This document shows, piece by piece, positions 18,701 through 26,589 of a stretch of 64,000 nt of DNA. This DNA is from Agromyces laixinhei (GTDB lineage Bacteria; Actinomycetota; Actinomycetes; Actinomycetales; Microbacteriaceae): NCBI RefSeq assembly GCF_006337065.1, contig NZ_CP040872.1, positions 310,001 to 374,000 on the forward strand. Direction: 5' to 3'. Every line of letters starts with the position of its first letter. Position 1 is the first letter of the stretch. Position numbers and translations under genes: made by a program. Under the pieces are notes generated by a model. That model had not been told where the DNA came from. It did not search any database and was given only the letters and a program-made list of their open reading frames with translations.

Positions 18701-19497
18701 ATCATGCCGAGGTGACCCCACGCCGTGCCCCAGCCGCCGAGGGCGTACCCGAGGAACGCGGGCACGAGGGTGAGGCCGACGAGCGCCGTCCACCACCACG
18801 TGCGGATGCGCGCACGCCACGCGACCGCGAGCATGGCGCCCGCCGCGATGGCGGTGCCGAGCGCCGCGAACGCCCAAGCACTCACGGCGGCGGGAGCGAT
18901 CTCGGAGAACGCCCAGACGTCGAGGGCGAGGAAGACCATGCCGAGCGCACCGATCGCCTCGGCCGAGAACTGCACGCCGCGGCGTTGCAGCATCCACGCG
19001 CCGGCGAGGAAGAGCGCGGTCACGACGGCGATGACGCTCGTGCGCACGCCGAATCCGACGTCGGGATTCAGGAAGGTGAAGACGATCGCGGCGACCGCGA
19101 AGAGACCCGCTCCGGCGACCGCGAGCACCGACTGCACGCTCAGTTGCGAGGTCGCGGGCGCGGCAACGGGGCGCGACGCGGCATCCGTTCGTGCCGGGCT
19201 CTGCACCGGGCCCTGCGGCGGGCTCTGCACCGGTCTCTGCTGCGCCCCGCTCCCTGCGGATGCGCCGGCAGGCGCACCACTCGTCACGGTCGGCAGCGCC
19301 GCGATCAGGCCGGCGCGCTCGCGCATCGCCTCGGCGGCGCGCTGCGAGGCATTCCACACCTCATGCCCCGCGGCACCGCGCAGATCGGCACCGCACCCTG
19401 GGCAGATCGCGCCATTGCCGAGCTCAGCGTCGCATCGGGGACAGTTCGTCGAGGCGAGCAGATAGCGTGCGGCCTGCTCGTTCCATGCGCTCACCAT
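15724..19497 (-). CDS. Very large polytopic membrane protein with N-terminal zinc ribbon
   Basis: A 1257-residue protein. Residues 19-35 form a zinc ribbon (Cys19-x2-Cys22, Cys32-x2-Cys35). A linker rich in Ala, Pro and Gln follows, and then the remainder is more than thirty predicted membrane helices separated by short basic loops, ending in ERRTNRGGG. This architecture matches large actinobacterial membrane proteins annotated after Streptomyces SCO7613; no function is established. Helix content rises in repeating blocks, suggesting internal duplication. An even longer opposing frame over the same DNA is a GC artefact. Confidence 0.8.
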   Translation of the reverse strand: MVSAWNEQAARYLLASTNCPRCDAELGNGAICPGCGADLRGAAGHEVWNASQRAAEAMRERAGLIAALPTVTSGAPAGASAGSGAQQRPVQSPPQGPVQSPARTDAASRPVAAPATSQLSVQSVLAVAGAGLFAVAAIVFTFLNPDVGFGVRTSVIAVVTALFLAGAWMLQRRGVQFSAEAIGALGMVFLALDVWAFSEIAPAAVSAWAFAALGTAIAAGAMLAVAWRARIRTWWWTALVGLTLVPAFLGYALGGWGTAWGHLGMIAVVLGAQQLVRVAAKRFAAALRADRVTLTTLQLLATVVVLAQLVLLPSAETQGTVLMRAAVLALLAAAAAVARRFGMPRSWGFAAGALGTAAAVVLALAPANLDPVWITTLMPLAGAVAIAASGVLRPGGIAGARAVQGGALTVGLAVALPAVAAAFGTIWSVVLAFLVDGLAPFRSSGSVPVVPGGGQSAAAVLAAVLGLFAAALGLAALAAVTRRREPAAHRSPFPIGVLVTALWVGALAVAAFVGWPAFTPLGGAVVGIAVAVLATAAVALPQSRFAAARLGVRAPFVVLAHIVLLGAALLSWIDPAITVLVGVGIVAATLVVARPLPAGARVVHVGAAYAYALAIFATALDRLGVVTIAVLCLTTTAAALCALAATLVRRVDARSWYAILVVTAVPFLIGVATVLREPNGWTALSTGVTFLLALALVLTRRPGLNRIVRSAAAAILVPSLAVVAVCLGSEFLEVSGSPIVLPVIAAIVALVLPSTTAIEAALAGRGQHAGTAASVRLWIEISSLVTAAIAVLLALVRDAAGLGTAMAVLVVLGLGFAATRIVAGRRYGWWLAAASWTGALWCVWAMLGIETIEPYTLPPALAAVLIGTILTARAPFGAPGARRGLALAATGLAGALVPSLVLLAAWGVEPGAFPWRTAGLIAASVVLLGSGRALTRASTDSGVRMLRAPALAGALLAAAAAPIQAVRWGLERDAVAIADADLVMLPVLGITVAGVLLAVVSVWWLHDGATTASRLDVWIRETRWLLAPALVFLVAGPITAIRREWFAIWSLWVLMALLLALALVTVALARRARPVLPPFWFVYGLAWVTGVTGWGERDLRVEVFSLPLGLAVLAAGLIAMRPAGVAVPAASLNSWPIGFRGSWRLLAPGIVLTFLPSVLATGTDPQLYRPILVIALALVAILVGSSRKLAAPFLLGLAVLPIENIVVFSAQVDRAVGAMPWWITLATAGAVLLAIAVGSERRTNRGGGVAARLRELE

Positions 19498-19737
19498 TGG
19501 CGAAGTCTATTGACGGCACCGACGCGGCATCCGCGAATCACGAGCCGGCGCCGGGGTCGAGCGCGACCTGCCGCGTTGCGCGACGCCGGCCGTTGCTGCG
19601 TTCACGCACGAGGTTGTGCAAGAAGGCAGCGTGCAACGCAGGAATCTTGACGTTTCTTTGCAACGCGGCCGAGGTATGTGAAACTCTCCCGTGGCCCGCC
19701 GGCAATCCGGCCAGGCCGAGCCGAAAGGGACATCCGG

Positions 19738-21186
19738 ATGCACCGCTCTGAACCAGCTCGCGACGCGAACGTCGACCGCTCCCCCGCCGAAGAGCGCGAC
19801 CCCGCGACCCGCATGCACTCCACCTCCGACGAGACCTCGCACATCGTCGACCTCGTGCTCGCGTACTCGCGCCGTCGCCTCCTCTCCGACGACACCCCGC
19901 TCGACAAGCCCGAGACCGAGCCCGAGTTGCGCCGCCTCGCCGGCCGCACGATCGACGAACGGGGCATCGGCGCAGCCCGGGCGCTCGCGTTGTTCGAGCA
20001 CGTGCTCGCCCCGTCGTGCATCACGACCGATCACCCGCAGTACCTCTCGTTCATTCCGACCGCGCCGACGAAGGCCGCGACGGCGTTCGACCTCGTGGTC
20101 TCGGCGAGCGCGCTCTACGGCGGCTCCTGGCTCGAGGGTGCCGGCGCCGTCTACGCCGAGAATGAAGTGCTCGCCTGGCTCGGCCATGAGTTCGGCCTGC
20201 CCGCCGGTTCGGGCGGTGTCTTCGTGCAGGGCGGCACCCTCGGCAACCTGTCGGCGCTCGTCGCGGCGCGCGAGCATGCGCGACACCGGCTGAGCGATGG
20301 CAGAGCGGATGCAGCCGTGCCCGCGCCGCCCGGCGGCCGCTGGAAGATCGTGTGCAGCGGCGAGGCGCACTCCTCGATCGCGTCGGCCGCCCGCGTGATG
20401 GACGTCGACGTGGTGCCCGTCACCCCGGCAGGCGACGGCATGCTGCGGGGCGACGACGTGCGCGGCGCGCTCGAGGAGCACGGAGCATCCGTCTTCGCCG
20501 TCGTCGCGACCGCCGGCTCGACGAACTTCGGCATCGTCGACGACCTCGCCTCGATCGCCGCCCTGAAGGCCGACTACGACTTCTGGTTCCACGTCGACGG
20601 CGCCTACGGGCTCGCCGGCATGCTCTCCCCGCTCGCGCGGCACCGCTTCGCGGGCGTCGAGCACGCCGATTCGGTGATCGTCGACCCGCACAAGTGGCTC
20701 TTCGCGCCCTTCGACGCGTGCGCGCTCATCTACCGCGACCCCGAGCAGGGGCGCCGCGCGCACACCCAGCATGCCGAGTACCTCGACACGCTCACCGACG
20801 GCGGCGACTGGAGCCCGTCGGACTACGCCGCGCACCTCACGCGGCGCGCACGCGGTCTGCCGCTCTGGTTCTCGCTCGCGAGCTACGGCGGCAGCACCTA
20901 TCGCGAGGCGATCTCGAGCTCGATCGAGCTCGCACAGCAGATCGCCGGCGAGATCGAGCGCCGCGAAGGGCTCAGCCTCGTGCGGTCGCCGCAGCTCTCT
21001 GTCGTGGTCTTCGAGCGTGACGGGTGGTCGAAGGCCGACTACGAGGCATGGTCGACACGGCTGCTCGACGAGCAGCGGGCGTTCGTGACCCCGAGCTCGC
21101 ACGACGGCCGGCCGAACACGCGCTTCGCGATCGTGAATCCCAACACCACGTTCGAGCACCTCGTGGCGATCCTCGACACGATGTAG
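19738..21186 (+). CDS. PLP-dependent group II decarboxylase / aminotransferase
   Basis: A 482-residue PLP enzyme of the aromatic-L-amino-acid/glutamate decarboxylase group. Visible motifs are GGTLGNLSAL (phosphate-binding region), HVDGAYG (PLP ring Asp) and VDPHKWLF (Schiff-base lysine). The ATG at 19738 is chosen because AAAGGGA lies about 8 nt upstream; a start 60 nt earlier lacks a ribosome-binding site. It should decarboxylate an aromatic or other amino acid in the cytoplasm. It stands alone upstream of an ArsR-type regulator. The substrate is not deducible. Confidence 0.88.
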   Translation: MHRSEPARDANVDRSPAEERDPATRMHSTSDETSHIVDLVLAYSRRRLLSDDTPLDKPETEPELRRLAGRTIDERGIGAARALALFEHVLAPSCITTDHPQYLSFIPTAPTKAATAFDLVVSASALYGGSWLEGAGAVYAENEVLAWLGHEFGLPAGSGGVFVQGGTLGNLSALVAAREHARHRLSDGRADAAVPAPPGGRWKIVCSGEAHSSIASAARVMDVDVVPVTPAGDGMLRGDDVRGALEEHGASVFAVVATAGSTNFGIVDDLASIAALKADYDFWFHVDGAYGLAGMLSPLARHRFAGVEHADSVIVDPHKWLFAPFDACALIYRDPEQGRRAHTQHAEYLDTLTDGGDWSPSDYAAHLTRRARGLPLWFSLASYGGSTYREAISSSIELAQQIAGEIERREGLSLVRSPQLSVVVFERDGWSKADYEAWSTRLLDEQRAFVTPSSHDGRPNTRFAIVNPNTTFEHLVAILDTM

Positions 21187-21206
21187 TTCTTGACGAAACG
21201 CCAACA

Positions 21207-21251
21207 TTGAACTTTTCGGTTCAGTGTTCTATACTGAACCACATGGTTCAG
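21207..21251 (+). promoter_or_regulatory. Leaderless promoter with triple GGTTCA operator
   Basis: A sigma70-like promoter with -35 TTGAAC (21207-21212), a 17-bp spacer and -10 TATACT (21230-21235) lies so close to the ATG (21243) that transcription should begin at or next to the start codon. The -10 lies between two perfect inverted 8-mers, GGTTCAGT (21218-21225) and ACTGAACC (21233-21240). A third half-site, GGTTCAG (21245-21251), overlaps the first codons and pairs with the second across 4 nt. This is a strong candidate autoregulatory operator for the ArsR-type protein. Confidence 0.8.
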
Positions 21252-21593
21252 CAAGTTGCACTCGATCCGTCGCTCCTCGACCGGGCGTTCGCCGCCCTCT
21301 CCGACGAGACACGACGCGGCATCCTGACCCGGCTCGGCTCCGGCCCCGCCACGATCACCGAGCTCGCCGAACCGAGCGGCATGACCCTCACCGGCATTCG
21401 CAAGCACGTCGACGTGCTCGAGGCCGCCGGCCTCGTCTCGACCGAGAAGGTCGGGCGCGCACGCCAGGTCACCCTCGGCACCGAGCGACTGGACGATGCC
21501 ATGGCATGGATCACCTTCTATCAACGGCTCTGGGCACGCCGGCTCGACGGCCTCGACGCCTACTTCACCCTCGCGAAAGGAACGGAATCATGA
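21243..21593 (+). CDS. ArsR-family HTH regulator (no metal motif)
   Basis: A 116-residue winged-helix protein with ALSDETRRGILTRL and TLTGIRKHVDVLEAAGLV, typical of ArsR-like repressors paired with AHSA1/SRPBCC proteins. It lacks the CVC metal site. The start ATG has no Shine-Dalgarno sequence and lies 7 nt after the -10, so the transcript is probably leaderless. It overlaps the SRPBCC gene by 4 nt (ATGA). It probably represses its own operon through the GGTTCA sites around the start codon. Confidence 0.9.
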   Translation: MVQQVALDPSLLDRAFAALSDETRRGILTRLGSGPATITELAEPSGMTLTGIRKHVDVLEAAGLVSTEKVGRARQVTLGTERLDDAMAWITFYQRLWARRLDGLDAYFTLAKGTES

Positions 21594-22063
21594 GCGAGAC
21601 GGAACGCAACGCCACCGCCGAGACCATCGGCATCCGACTCGAACGGCAGCTGCCCGCCACCCCCGAGCAGGTCTTCGACGCCTACACCGACGCCGAGAAG
21701 CAGAAGATCTGGTTCTCGATCCTCGACGAGGAGCCCGGCGTCGTCGAGATCGAGGTCGATCTGCGCGTCGGCGGCACCCAGACGGCGGTGTGGGGTCCGA
21801 ACAGCGAGACGCTGTTCCGAGAGGTGCAGACGTTCCTCGAGATCGATCGACCGCATCGGCTCGTCACCGAATCGACCGGCGTCGAGCCCGACGGCAACAG
21901 CATGACCACGCACATCGTGGTCACCTTCGAGGCCAACGCGGGCGGCACGCTCATGATCGTCGAGCAGACCGGCTTTCCGACGCCCGAGGTGCGCGACTTC
22001 TTCCAGACCCAGGTCTGGGTCGGCGCCTTCGACCGCATCGAGGCCTACCTCACCCGCGGCTGA
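21590..22063 (+). CDS. SRPBCC (AHSA1-like) domain protein
   Basis: A 157-residue START/Bet v1-like fold: RQLPATPEQVFDAYTDAEKQKIWF at the N-terminus and the C-terminal helix DFFQTQVWVGAFDRIEAYL. Such proteins bind hydrophobic ligands or act in stress responses. Pairing with an ArsR-type regulator by a 4-nt overlap is a recurring actinobacterial arrangement. The ligand is unknown. The gene ends 17 nt from the convergent kinase gene. Confidence 0.88.
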   Translation: MSETERNATAETIGIRLERQLPATPEQVFDAYTDAEKQKIWFSILDEEPGVVEIEVDLRVGGTQTAVWGPNSETLFREVQTFLEIDRPHRLVTESTGVEPDGNSMTTHIVVTFEANAGGTLMIVEQTGFPTPEVRDFFQTQVWVGAFDRIEAYLTRG

Positions 22064-22079
22064 CGGTCGGTCGATCGGG

Positions 22080-23012
22080 CTACTCGAGCAACGATGTCGC
22101 GACGGCGATGTGCGCCGCGAGCGCGCTCGTCGGCGCGACGTCGGCGAGCGCGGCGGCACCGTCGAGCGGGTGCGCCTCGCCCAGGCGCACCTCCGCGCCG
22201 GGGATCTCGGAGCGGATCGCCGCGGCGAACTCGCGCCCGAGCACATCTCCGAGGAAGAGGCCGCCGACCCCGCGCACTCGCACATCGGGTGCGTTGACTT
22301 CACCGACACGGCGAAGACCCGCGAACGCGGATGCCGCGAGCTCACGCGCCCCGTCGGCGACGATCCGCGCGGCGACCGCGTCGCCTGCGGCAGCTGCATC
22401 GGCGACCGCACGCGCATACGATGCCACCCGCCGCACTCGCTCGGGGTCGCCCTGCAGTTCGATGTACGCCGCCTCGAGGTCGGGAAAGTCCGCACGCACG
22501 ACCTCGCTCAGCGCGGTCGCGTCGCCGCGGCCGTCGTAGGCGCGCATGACCGCGTCGAGGCACGCCCGGCCGAGCCAGTAGCCGCTGCCGGCGTCGCCCA
22601 TGATGTGACCCCATCCGTCGACGCGCGCGATGTCGGCAGCACCGGCGGCGAGTGTCACGACCCCGGTGCCTGCCGCGACGACGACGCCGCGCTCGTCGCC
22701 GAGGGCACCGAGGTAGGCCGTGATCGAGTCGTGGGCGAGGTGCACACTGCGGGCGCCGATCGGCGTCGCGGCGGCGAGCAGGTAGCCGGCGTCCGACTCC
22801 TCCTCCGTCAACCCCGAGACGCCGAGGCCGATGCGCTCGGTCGTGCGGCCGCCCTCGTGCGCCTGCTCGATGACGCGCACGAGTTGCGGCAGCAGCGGCA
22901 GGTCGGTGCGGACGCCGGGGGCCGACCACTCACCGGTGCCCGCGGCATCCGTATGCCTGACCTTGATGCCCGACTGGCCGGCATCGATCGCGAGGGTGCT
23001 CGTCGCATTCAC
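22080..23012 (-). CDS. BadF/BadG-family sugar kinase (N-acetylglucosamine kinase-like)
   Basis: A 310-residue ASKHA-fold ATPase. The phosphate-1 loop is LAIDAGQSGIKVR near the N-terminus, the second phosphate loop is VVAAGTGVV, and GWGHIMGDAGSGYWLGR is the BadF/GlcNAc-kinase signature. The GTG at 23012 is preferred over an upstream ATG because the catalytic domain begins directly after it. It likely phosphorylates an amino sugar recovered from cell wall or chitin. It is monocistronic. Confidence 0.85.
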   Translation of the reverse strand: MNATSTLAIDAGQSGIKVRHTDAAGTGEWSAPGVRTDLPLLPQLVRVIEQAHEGGRTTERIGLGVSGLTEEESDAGYLLAAATPIGARSVHLAHDSITAYLGALGDERGVVVAAGTGVVTLAAGAADIARVDGWGHIMGDAGSGYWLGRACLDAVMRAYDGRGDATALSEVVRADFPDLEAAYIELQGDPERVRRVASYARAVADAAAAGDAVAARIVADGARELAASAFAGLRRVGEVNAPDVRVRGVGGLFLGDVLGREFAAAIRSEIPGAEVRLGEAHPLDGAAALADVAPTSALAAHIAVATSLLE

Positions 23013-23097
23013 GGCTGCGACGCTACCAGCCGGCACGCGACTCGCCCGCGAGTCGCGATAGCGCCCAGCGTCAGGCGCCAGCACAGTGGTGCCCGGG

Positions 23098-23111
23098 TAT
23101 ACTCAAAGTAT
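23098..23111 (+). promoter_or_regulatory. Toxin-antitoxin promoter/operator, leaderless
   Basis: The -10 TATACT (23098-23103) lies 6 nt before the antitoxin ATG (23110), so the mRNA is probably leaderless. The same bases form a short palindrome, ATACT-CAA-AGTAT (23099-23111), that reaches into the start codon. This is the expected place for an antitoxin DNA-binding domain to repress the operon. No good -35 is visible. Confidence 0.6.
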
Positions 23112-23346
23112 GACTACGACGATCAAGGTGAGCGACGAGCTCCGCGATCGCCTCAAGGAGCAGGCGTCACGCGACGGGCTCACTCTCGGCGCGCACCTCG
23201 CTCACCTTGCGGATGCTGAGGATCGCAGGTGGCGGCTGCATCTGCTGAAGACAGCGATCGCCCGGTCCGCGCCCGCGGATGCCGAATCGCATGCGGCGGA
23301 GTCCGCCGACTGGGAGCGAACCGAACTGGCTGACGCCGACTCGTGA
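23110..23346 (+). CDS. Ribbon-helix-helix antitoxin (MazE/VapB-like)
   Basis: A 78-residue protein beginning MTTTIKVSDELRDRLKEQA, the pattern of a ribbon-helix-helix or Phd-like antitoxin. The acidic C-terminal region (WERTELADADS) would wrap the toxin. The ATG at 23110 is chosen for the adjacent -10 element. The stop overlaps the toxin's GTG by 4 nt. It should neutralise the toxin and repress the operon. Confidence 0.85.
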   Translation: MTTTIKVSDELRDRLKEQASRDGLTLGAHLAHLADAEDRRWRLHLLKTAIARSAPADAESHAAESADWERTELADADS

Positions 23347-23687
23347 CAGAGACCGAGCTCGCTCCTGGCGTCATCGCCTGGGCTGCACTCGAGCCGGTTC
23401 GCGGTCGGGAGCAAGGTGGCCATCGCCCGGTGTTGGTCATCGCCTCCGCCGGATATCTTGACGCCGTCACAACGCTCGTCATCGCGTTACCGATCACGAC
23501 GACTGACCGCGGATGGCCCAACCACATCCGCGTCGACGGTCCCAACGGTCTCGACCGGCCGTCCTGGATCATGACCGAGCAGCCGCATACCCTTTCGCGC
23601 GACCGATTCACGCGAATCGCCGGTCAGATCTCGACAGACTGTCTTACCTCGGTCCGAACGTGGCTCGGTGACTTTCTCGACGTCTGA
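23343..23687 (+). CDS. MazF/PemK-family mRNA-interferase toxin
   Basis: A 114-residue toxin with the family pattern: a beta-strand APGVIAW, then PVRGREQGGHRPVLVIA, PITTTDRGWPNHI, and the C-terminal WIMTEQPHTLSRDRFTRIAGQ. It starts at GTG 23343, overlapping the antitoxin gene. It should cleave mRNA at short sequence motifs when free of antitoxin. Length and motifs are complete, so it appears intact. Confidence 0.9.
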   Translation: MTETELAPGVIAWAALEPVRGREQGGHRPVLVIASAGYLDAVTTLVIALPITTTDRGWPNHIRVDGPNGLDRPSWIMTEQPHTLSRDRFTRIAGQISTDCLTSVRTWLGDFLDV

Positions 23688-23807
23688 GGGGCGGCTCCCT
23701 GGCGTACGACCGACTGCGCACAGCCTGACCTGGAGACAGGCGCGCGTTCCACGAAGCATTCGCCCTCGAACGCTGTGGCCGACAGCGAAAGGGCGAGCCG
23801 ACCTCCG

Positions 23808-24920
23808 TCAGGGCACGACGGGCACCGGCGACGAGAGGTCGTCGATGATGCGGTCGATCTCGGCGAGGGCGTAGCGGGCGAGCTCGCGCTGTGCGACATC
23901 CGCTGCACTGCCCTGGTCTTCCTCGAGGTCGCCGATCACGAGGATGTTCTCGTCGTTCATGGTGTTGGCGGGCGCCGTGTAGTTGAAGCTGCCCGCGATG
24001 ATGAGCCGCTCGTCGATGACCATGAGCTTGTGGTGGAGCTTGCGCACGCCCGTGTTGCGGCGGTTCGAGAAGAGCTCGACGTCGCCGTTGCCGAGGTCGC
24101 TCGTCGCCGCCCATTTCGCGGCTCCCTGGTCGCGGTCGAGCACACCGCGGATGCGCGTGACGAGTGGACGCAGGCGGATCATGGTGTCGTCGATGCCCGA
24201 CGACTGGGCGAAGGTGAACATCGCGAAGTCGATCGAGTCCTTCGCCTTCAGCATCTGCTTCATGATCTCCATCTCGGGTCCGTGCCGCGGGGCGAAGAGG
24301 GGCTTGACCCGCACCTCTGGCAGATCGAACTCCTTGGGCCTCGGCTCGACCCGCTCGTGCAGGTCGCCGAACGTGCCCGAACGCATGCGCTCGAACTCGC
24401 GCAGGTACTCGGTGGCGGCGCGGCGGCCGTGGAGCACGACGAGGTGGTTGAGGTTCTGGCCCGCGCCGATGCCGGCCTCTTCGTTCTTGCCGGTGTCGGT
24501 GAGCGTGAAGTTCGTCGAGCCGGTGAGCACCGCCGCCGCCGGCTTGCCGGAATCGCGGACGATGAACTTCTGGTGGAAGATCTTCGGGTTGAGGTCGCTG
24601 ATCACGTCGACGCGCGCCTTCAGCAGCGCACCCAGGATGACGCGGTTCTCCTCGTGCGCCCCGGTGACGGCCCAGGGGTCGGCGAGTGCCTTCTCTTCGG
24701 TGAGGTAGTCGCCCTCGAGAATCACCCTGACCCGCACACCGCGCAGCTTCGCCGCAAGGATCGCCTGGGTGATCGGCCGCGAGTCGATCTCCTGCACGGC
24801 GATCGCGAGGCTGTGCTCGGCGCCGTCGATGAAGTCGCGGATCGCCTGGTCGAGATCGTCTGGGCCGCCGACCGCGGCCGGCCCCATGTACAGCTCCACT
24901 CCCCCGATGCTGACCGGCAT
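23808..24920 (-). CDS. Phospholipase D-like (HKD) protein
   Basis: A 370-residue protein with two HKD active-site motifs: FHQKFIVRD ... GSTNF in the first half and LHHKLMVID ... GSFNYT in the second. The ATG at 24920 has GAGAGGGG about 8 nt upstream. No signal peptide is present, so it acts in the cytosol. Such proteins hydrolyse phosphodiester bonds of lipids or nucleic acids; which one is not deducible here. It converges with the toxin gene across a 120-nt gap. Confidence 0.85.
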   Translation of the reverse strand: MPVSIGGVELYMGPAAVGGPDDLDQAIRDFIDGAEHSLAIAVQEIDSRPITQAILAAKLRGVRVRVILEGDYLTEEKALADPWAVTGAHEENRVILGALLKARVDVISDLNPKIFHQKFIVRDSGKPAAAVLTGSTNFTLTDTGKNEEAGIGAGQNLNHLVVLHGRRAATEYLREFERMRSGTFGDLHERVEPRPKEFDLPEVRVKPLFAPRHGPEMEIMKQMLKAKDSIDFAMFTFAQSSGIDDTMIRLRPLVTRIRGVLDRDQGAAKWAATSDLGNGDVELFSNRRNTGVRKLHHKLMVIDERLIIAGSFNYTAPANTMNDENILVIGDLEEDQGSAADVAQRELARYALAEIDRIIDDLSSPVPVVP

Positions 24921-25018
24921 GGCGCACCCCTCTCGTGAGAGTTCCTCAGCATCATGCTCCTCCGCGTGGTGCGCGGCGGCATCAGTGCGCGCCCGGAGCC
25001 GCGGCAGCATGGGCGGCC

Positions 25019-25112
25019 CGGGCTCGGCGACGGGGTGACGGCGGGGTGGTAGCGACGGCTCGGCGACGGGGTAGCGGCGGCTCGGTGGCGGGGTGGCGGC
25101 GGCTCGGCGCTA
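25019..25112. repeat. GC-rich 22-bp imperfect tandem repeat
   Basis: The space upstream of the PfkB kinase gene is filled with imperfect copies of a unit like GGCTCGGCGACGGGGTAGCGGC (about 22 bp), with CGGGGTGGCGGCGGCTCGG variants. It runs almost to the kinase start, so any promoter must be embedded in it or upstream. I see no clear -10. Confidence 0.7.
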
Positions 25113-25124
25113 CGCTGGCCAACC

Positions 25125-26063
25125 ATGAGCGCTCCCATCGTCATCTCGGGCCCGGCCGCCTGGAACCGCATCGTCTACCTCGAGCACCTGCCCGAGCCCG
25201 TGCCGCACATGCAGTTCGCCCTCGACGACTACGAGACCGTCGGCGGCACCTCGGCCGGCAAGGCGCTCGGGCTCGCCGGGCTCGGGCGGCCCGTGCTGCT
25301 GCACACCCTGATCGGTGACGACGTCGAGGGGCGTCGCGTGCAGGGTGCGCTCGAGGCATCCGGAGTCGAACTCGCGAGCCTCACGGCCGCGCGCACCGAG
25401 AGCCATCTGAACCTGATGACGCACGCGGGCGAGCGCGTCTCGCTCTACCTCAGCGCGCCCGCCGACCCGGGCACGCCGCCATCGACCGAACTGACGAATG
25501 CGATGACGGATGCCCCGGCGATCGTGCTCGACCTCTCCGAGCGTTCGCGCGGACTCATCGGCGCGGCGCGGGCGTCCGGCCGGCCGATCTGGACGGACAT
25601 CCACGACTACGACGGAAGCGCCGAGTTCCACCGACCGTTCATCGACGCGGCCGACTGGATCTTCATGAACGCCGACCGCATCGGCCCCGACCCGAGGCCG
25701 TTCATGGAGGAGTGCGTGCGCGGCGGGGCATCCGTCGTCGTGTGCACGCTGGGAGCGCACGGCGCGATCGCGGTCAGCCGCGCGGCTGCCGCGGCCGATG
25801 CCGACAGTGACAGTGACGCAGGCGGTGACGCAGGCGGTGACGCAGACGCCGGGCGGATGTCGCTGACCGAAGTCGCCGCGGAGGCGACCCGGGTGCTCGA
25901 CACCAACGGGGCCGGCGACGCGTTCATGGCCGGAGTGCTCGATGCCCACCTCGGCGGCGCCGCACTGGCCGATGCGCTCCGGGCGGGCGCCCGGCACGCG
26001 GCGACGGTGCTGACCACGCGGCACCTGCACCCGGTGCTCGACGGAGTACTCGCCGTCGGCTGA
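25125..26063 (+). CDS. PfkB-family carbohydrate kinase
   Basis: A 312-residue ribokinase-like enzyme. GGTSAGKALGLAGLG near residue 41 corresponds to the substrate-binding GG region, and VLDTNGAGDAFMAGVL carries the catalytic Asp and anion hole (family signature 2). An acidic low-complexity insert (DADSDSDAGGDAGGDADAG) interrupts the region before the active-site motif; it probably arose by expansion of GGTGACGCAGGC units. The substrate sugar is unknown. Confidence 0.87.
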   Translation: MSAPIVISGPAAWNRIVYLEHLPEPVPHMQFALDDYETVGGTSAGKALGLAGLGRPVLLHTLIGDDVEGRRVQGALEASGVELASLTAARTESHLNLMTHAGERVSLYLSAPADPGTPPSTELTNAMTDAPAIVLDLSERSRGLIGAARASGRPIWTDIHDYDGSAEFHRPFIDAADWIFMNADRIGPDPRPFMEECVRGGASVVVCTLGAHGAIAVSRAAAAADADSDSDAGGDAGGDADAGRMSLTEVAAEATRVLDTNGAGDAFMAGVLDAHLGGAALADALRAGARHAATVLTTRHLHPVLDGVLAVG

Positions 26064-26086
26064 CCGAGACCCGGTTCTCGTCGGGT

Positions 26087-26371
26087 CTACTCGTGTGCGC
26101 GAGATCTGCGATTGACGGCGACCAGGGCGGCACCGGCGAGCACGAGACCGAGCGCGGCCGGAAGCACGCCGTCGGCGGGCCCGGTCTGCGCGAGCGACCC
26201 TCCGCACTCGGCACCGGAACACTCCAGTTCGCCGATCTCGACGCGGATGGTCACACCCGCCGGGCTCTCATCCATCGGAGCTGCAGTCGCGGCGGTGCCT
26301 GCACCGCCGATGAGCGCCCCGCAGGCGATCGCGAACGTCGCCGCGGATGCCAGGCTGCGGGTCCTCTTCAT
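26087..26371 (-). CDS. Small LAXTG-anchored cell-wall protein (class E sortase substrate)
   Basis: A 94-residue secreted protein. The ATG at 26371 has GCGAGG about 5 nt upstream and starts a classic signal peptide (MKRTRSLASAATFAIACGALIG ... ATAAP). After a short mature region with two cysteines come LAQTG, a hydrophobic helix and the basic tail NRRSRAHE. LAXTG is the sorting signal recognised by class E sortases of high-GC actinobacteria, and one such sortase lies at the right end of this window. The mature part is only about 35 residues. Confidence 0.8.
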   Translation of the reverse strand: MKRTRSLASAATFAIACGALIGGAGTAATAAPMDESPAGVTIRVEIGELECSGAECGGSLAQTGPADGVLPAALGLVLAGAALVAVNRRSRAHE

Positions 26372-26589
26372 ACCGCCTCGCTTCATGCCCCGTCGCGGTT
26401 CGAGGTCTCCGGTCATCCTGGCCATGACAAGCGAGCATATCTGCGCAACGGGCAGATGGGCAGTCTCGGGCCCACCCGCAAACGGGGGCAATCGCCCACT
26501 CGTCCTCCACAGCCACTTCGGCACGTCGTTTCTCCACAGCAGAACCCGATGACTTGTCCTGATCAACGGCGGTTTCCGCCGCCGCACCG

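Noticed and set aside
15143..19357. A 1404-codon leftward open frame over the large membrane protein
   Set aside because: It is Arg-rich and has no domain, and it competes with the 1257-residue frame that has a zinc ribbon and membrane helices.
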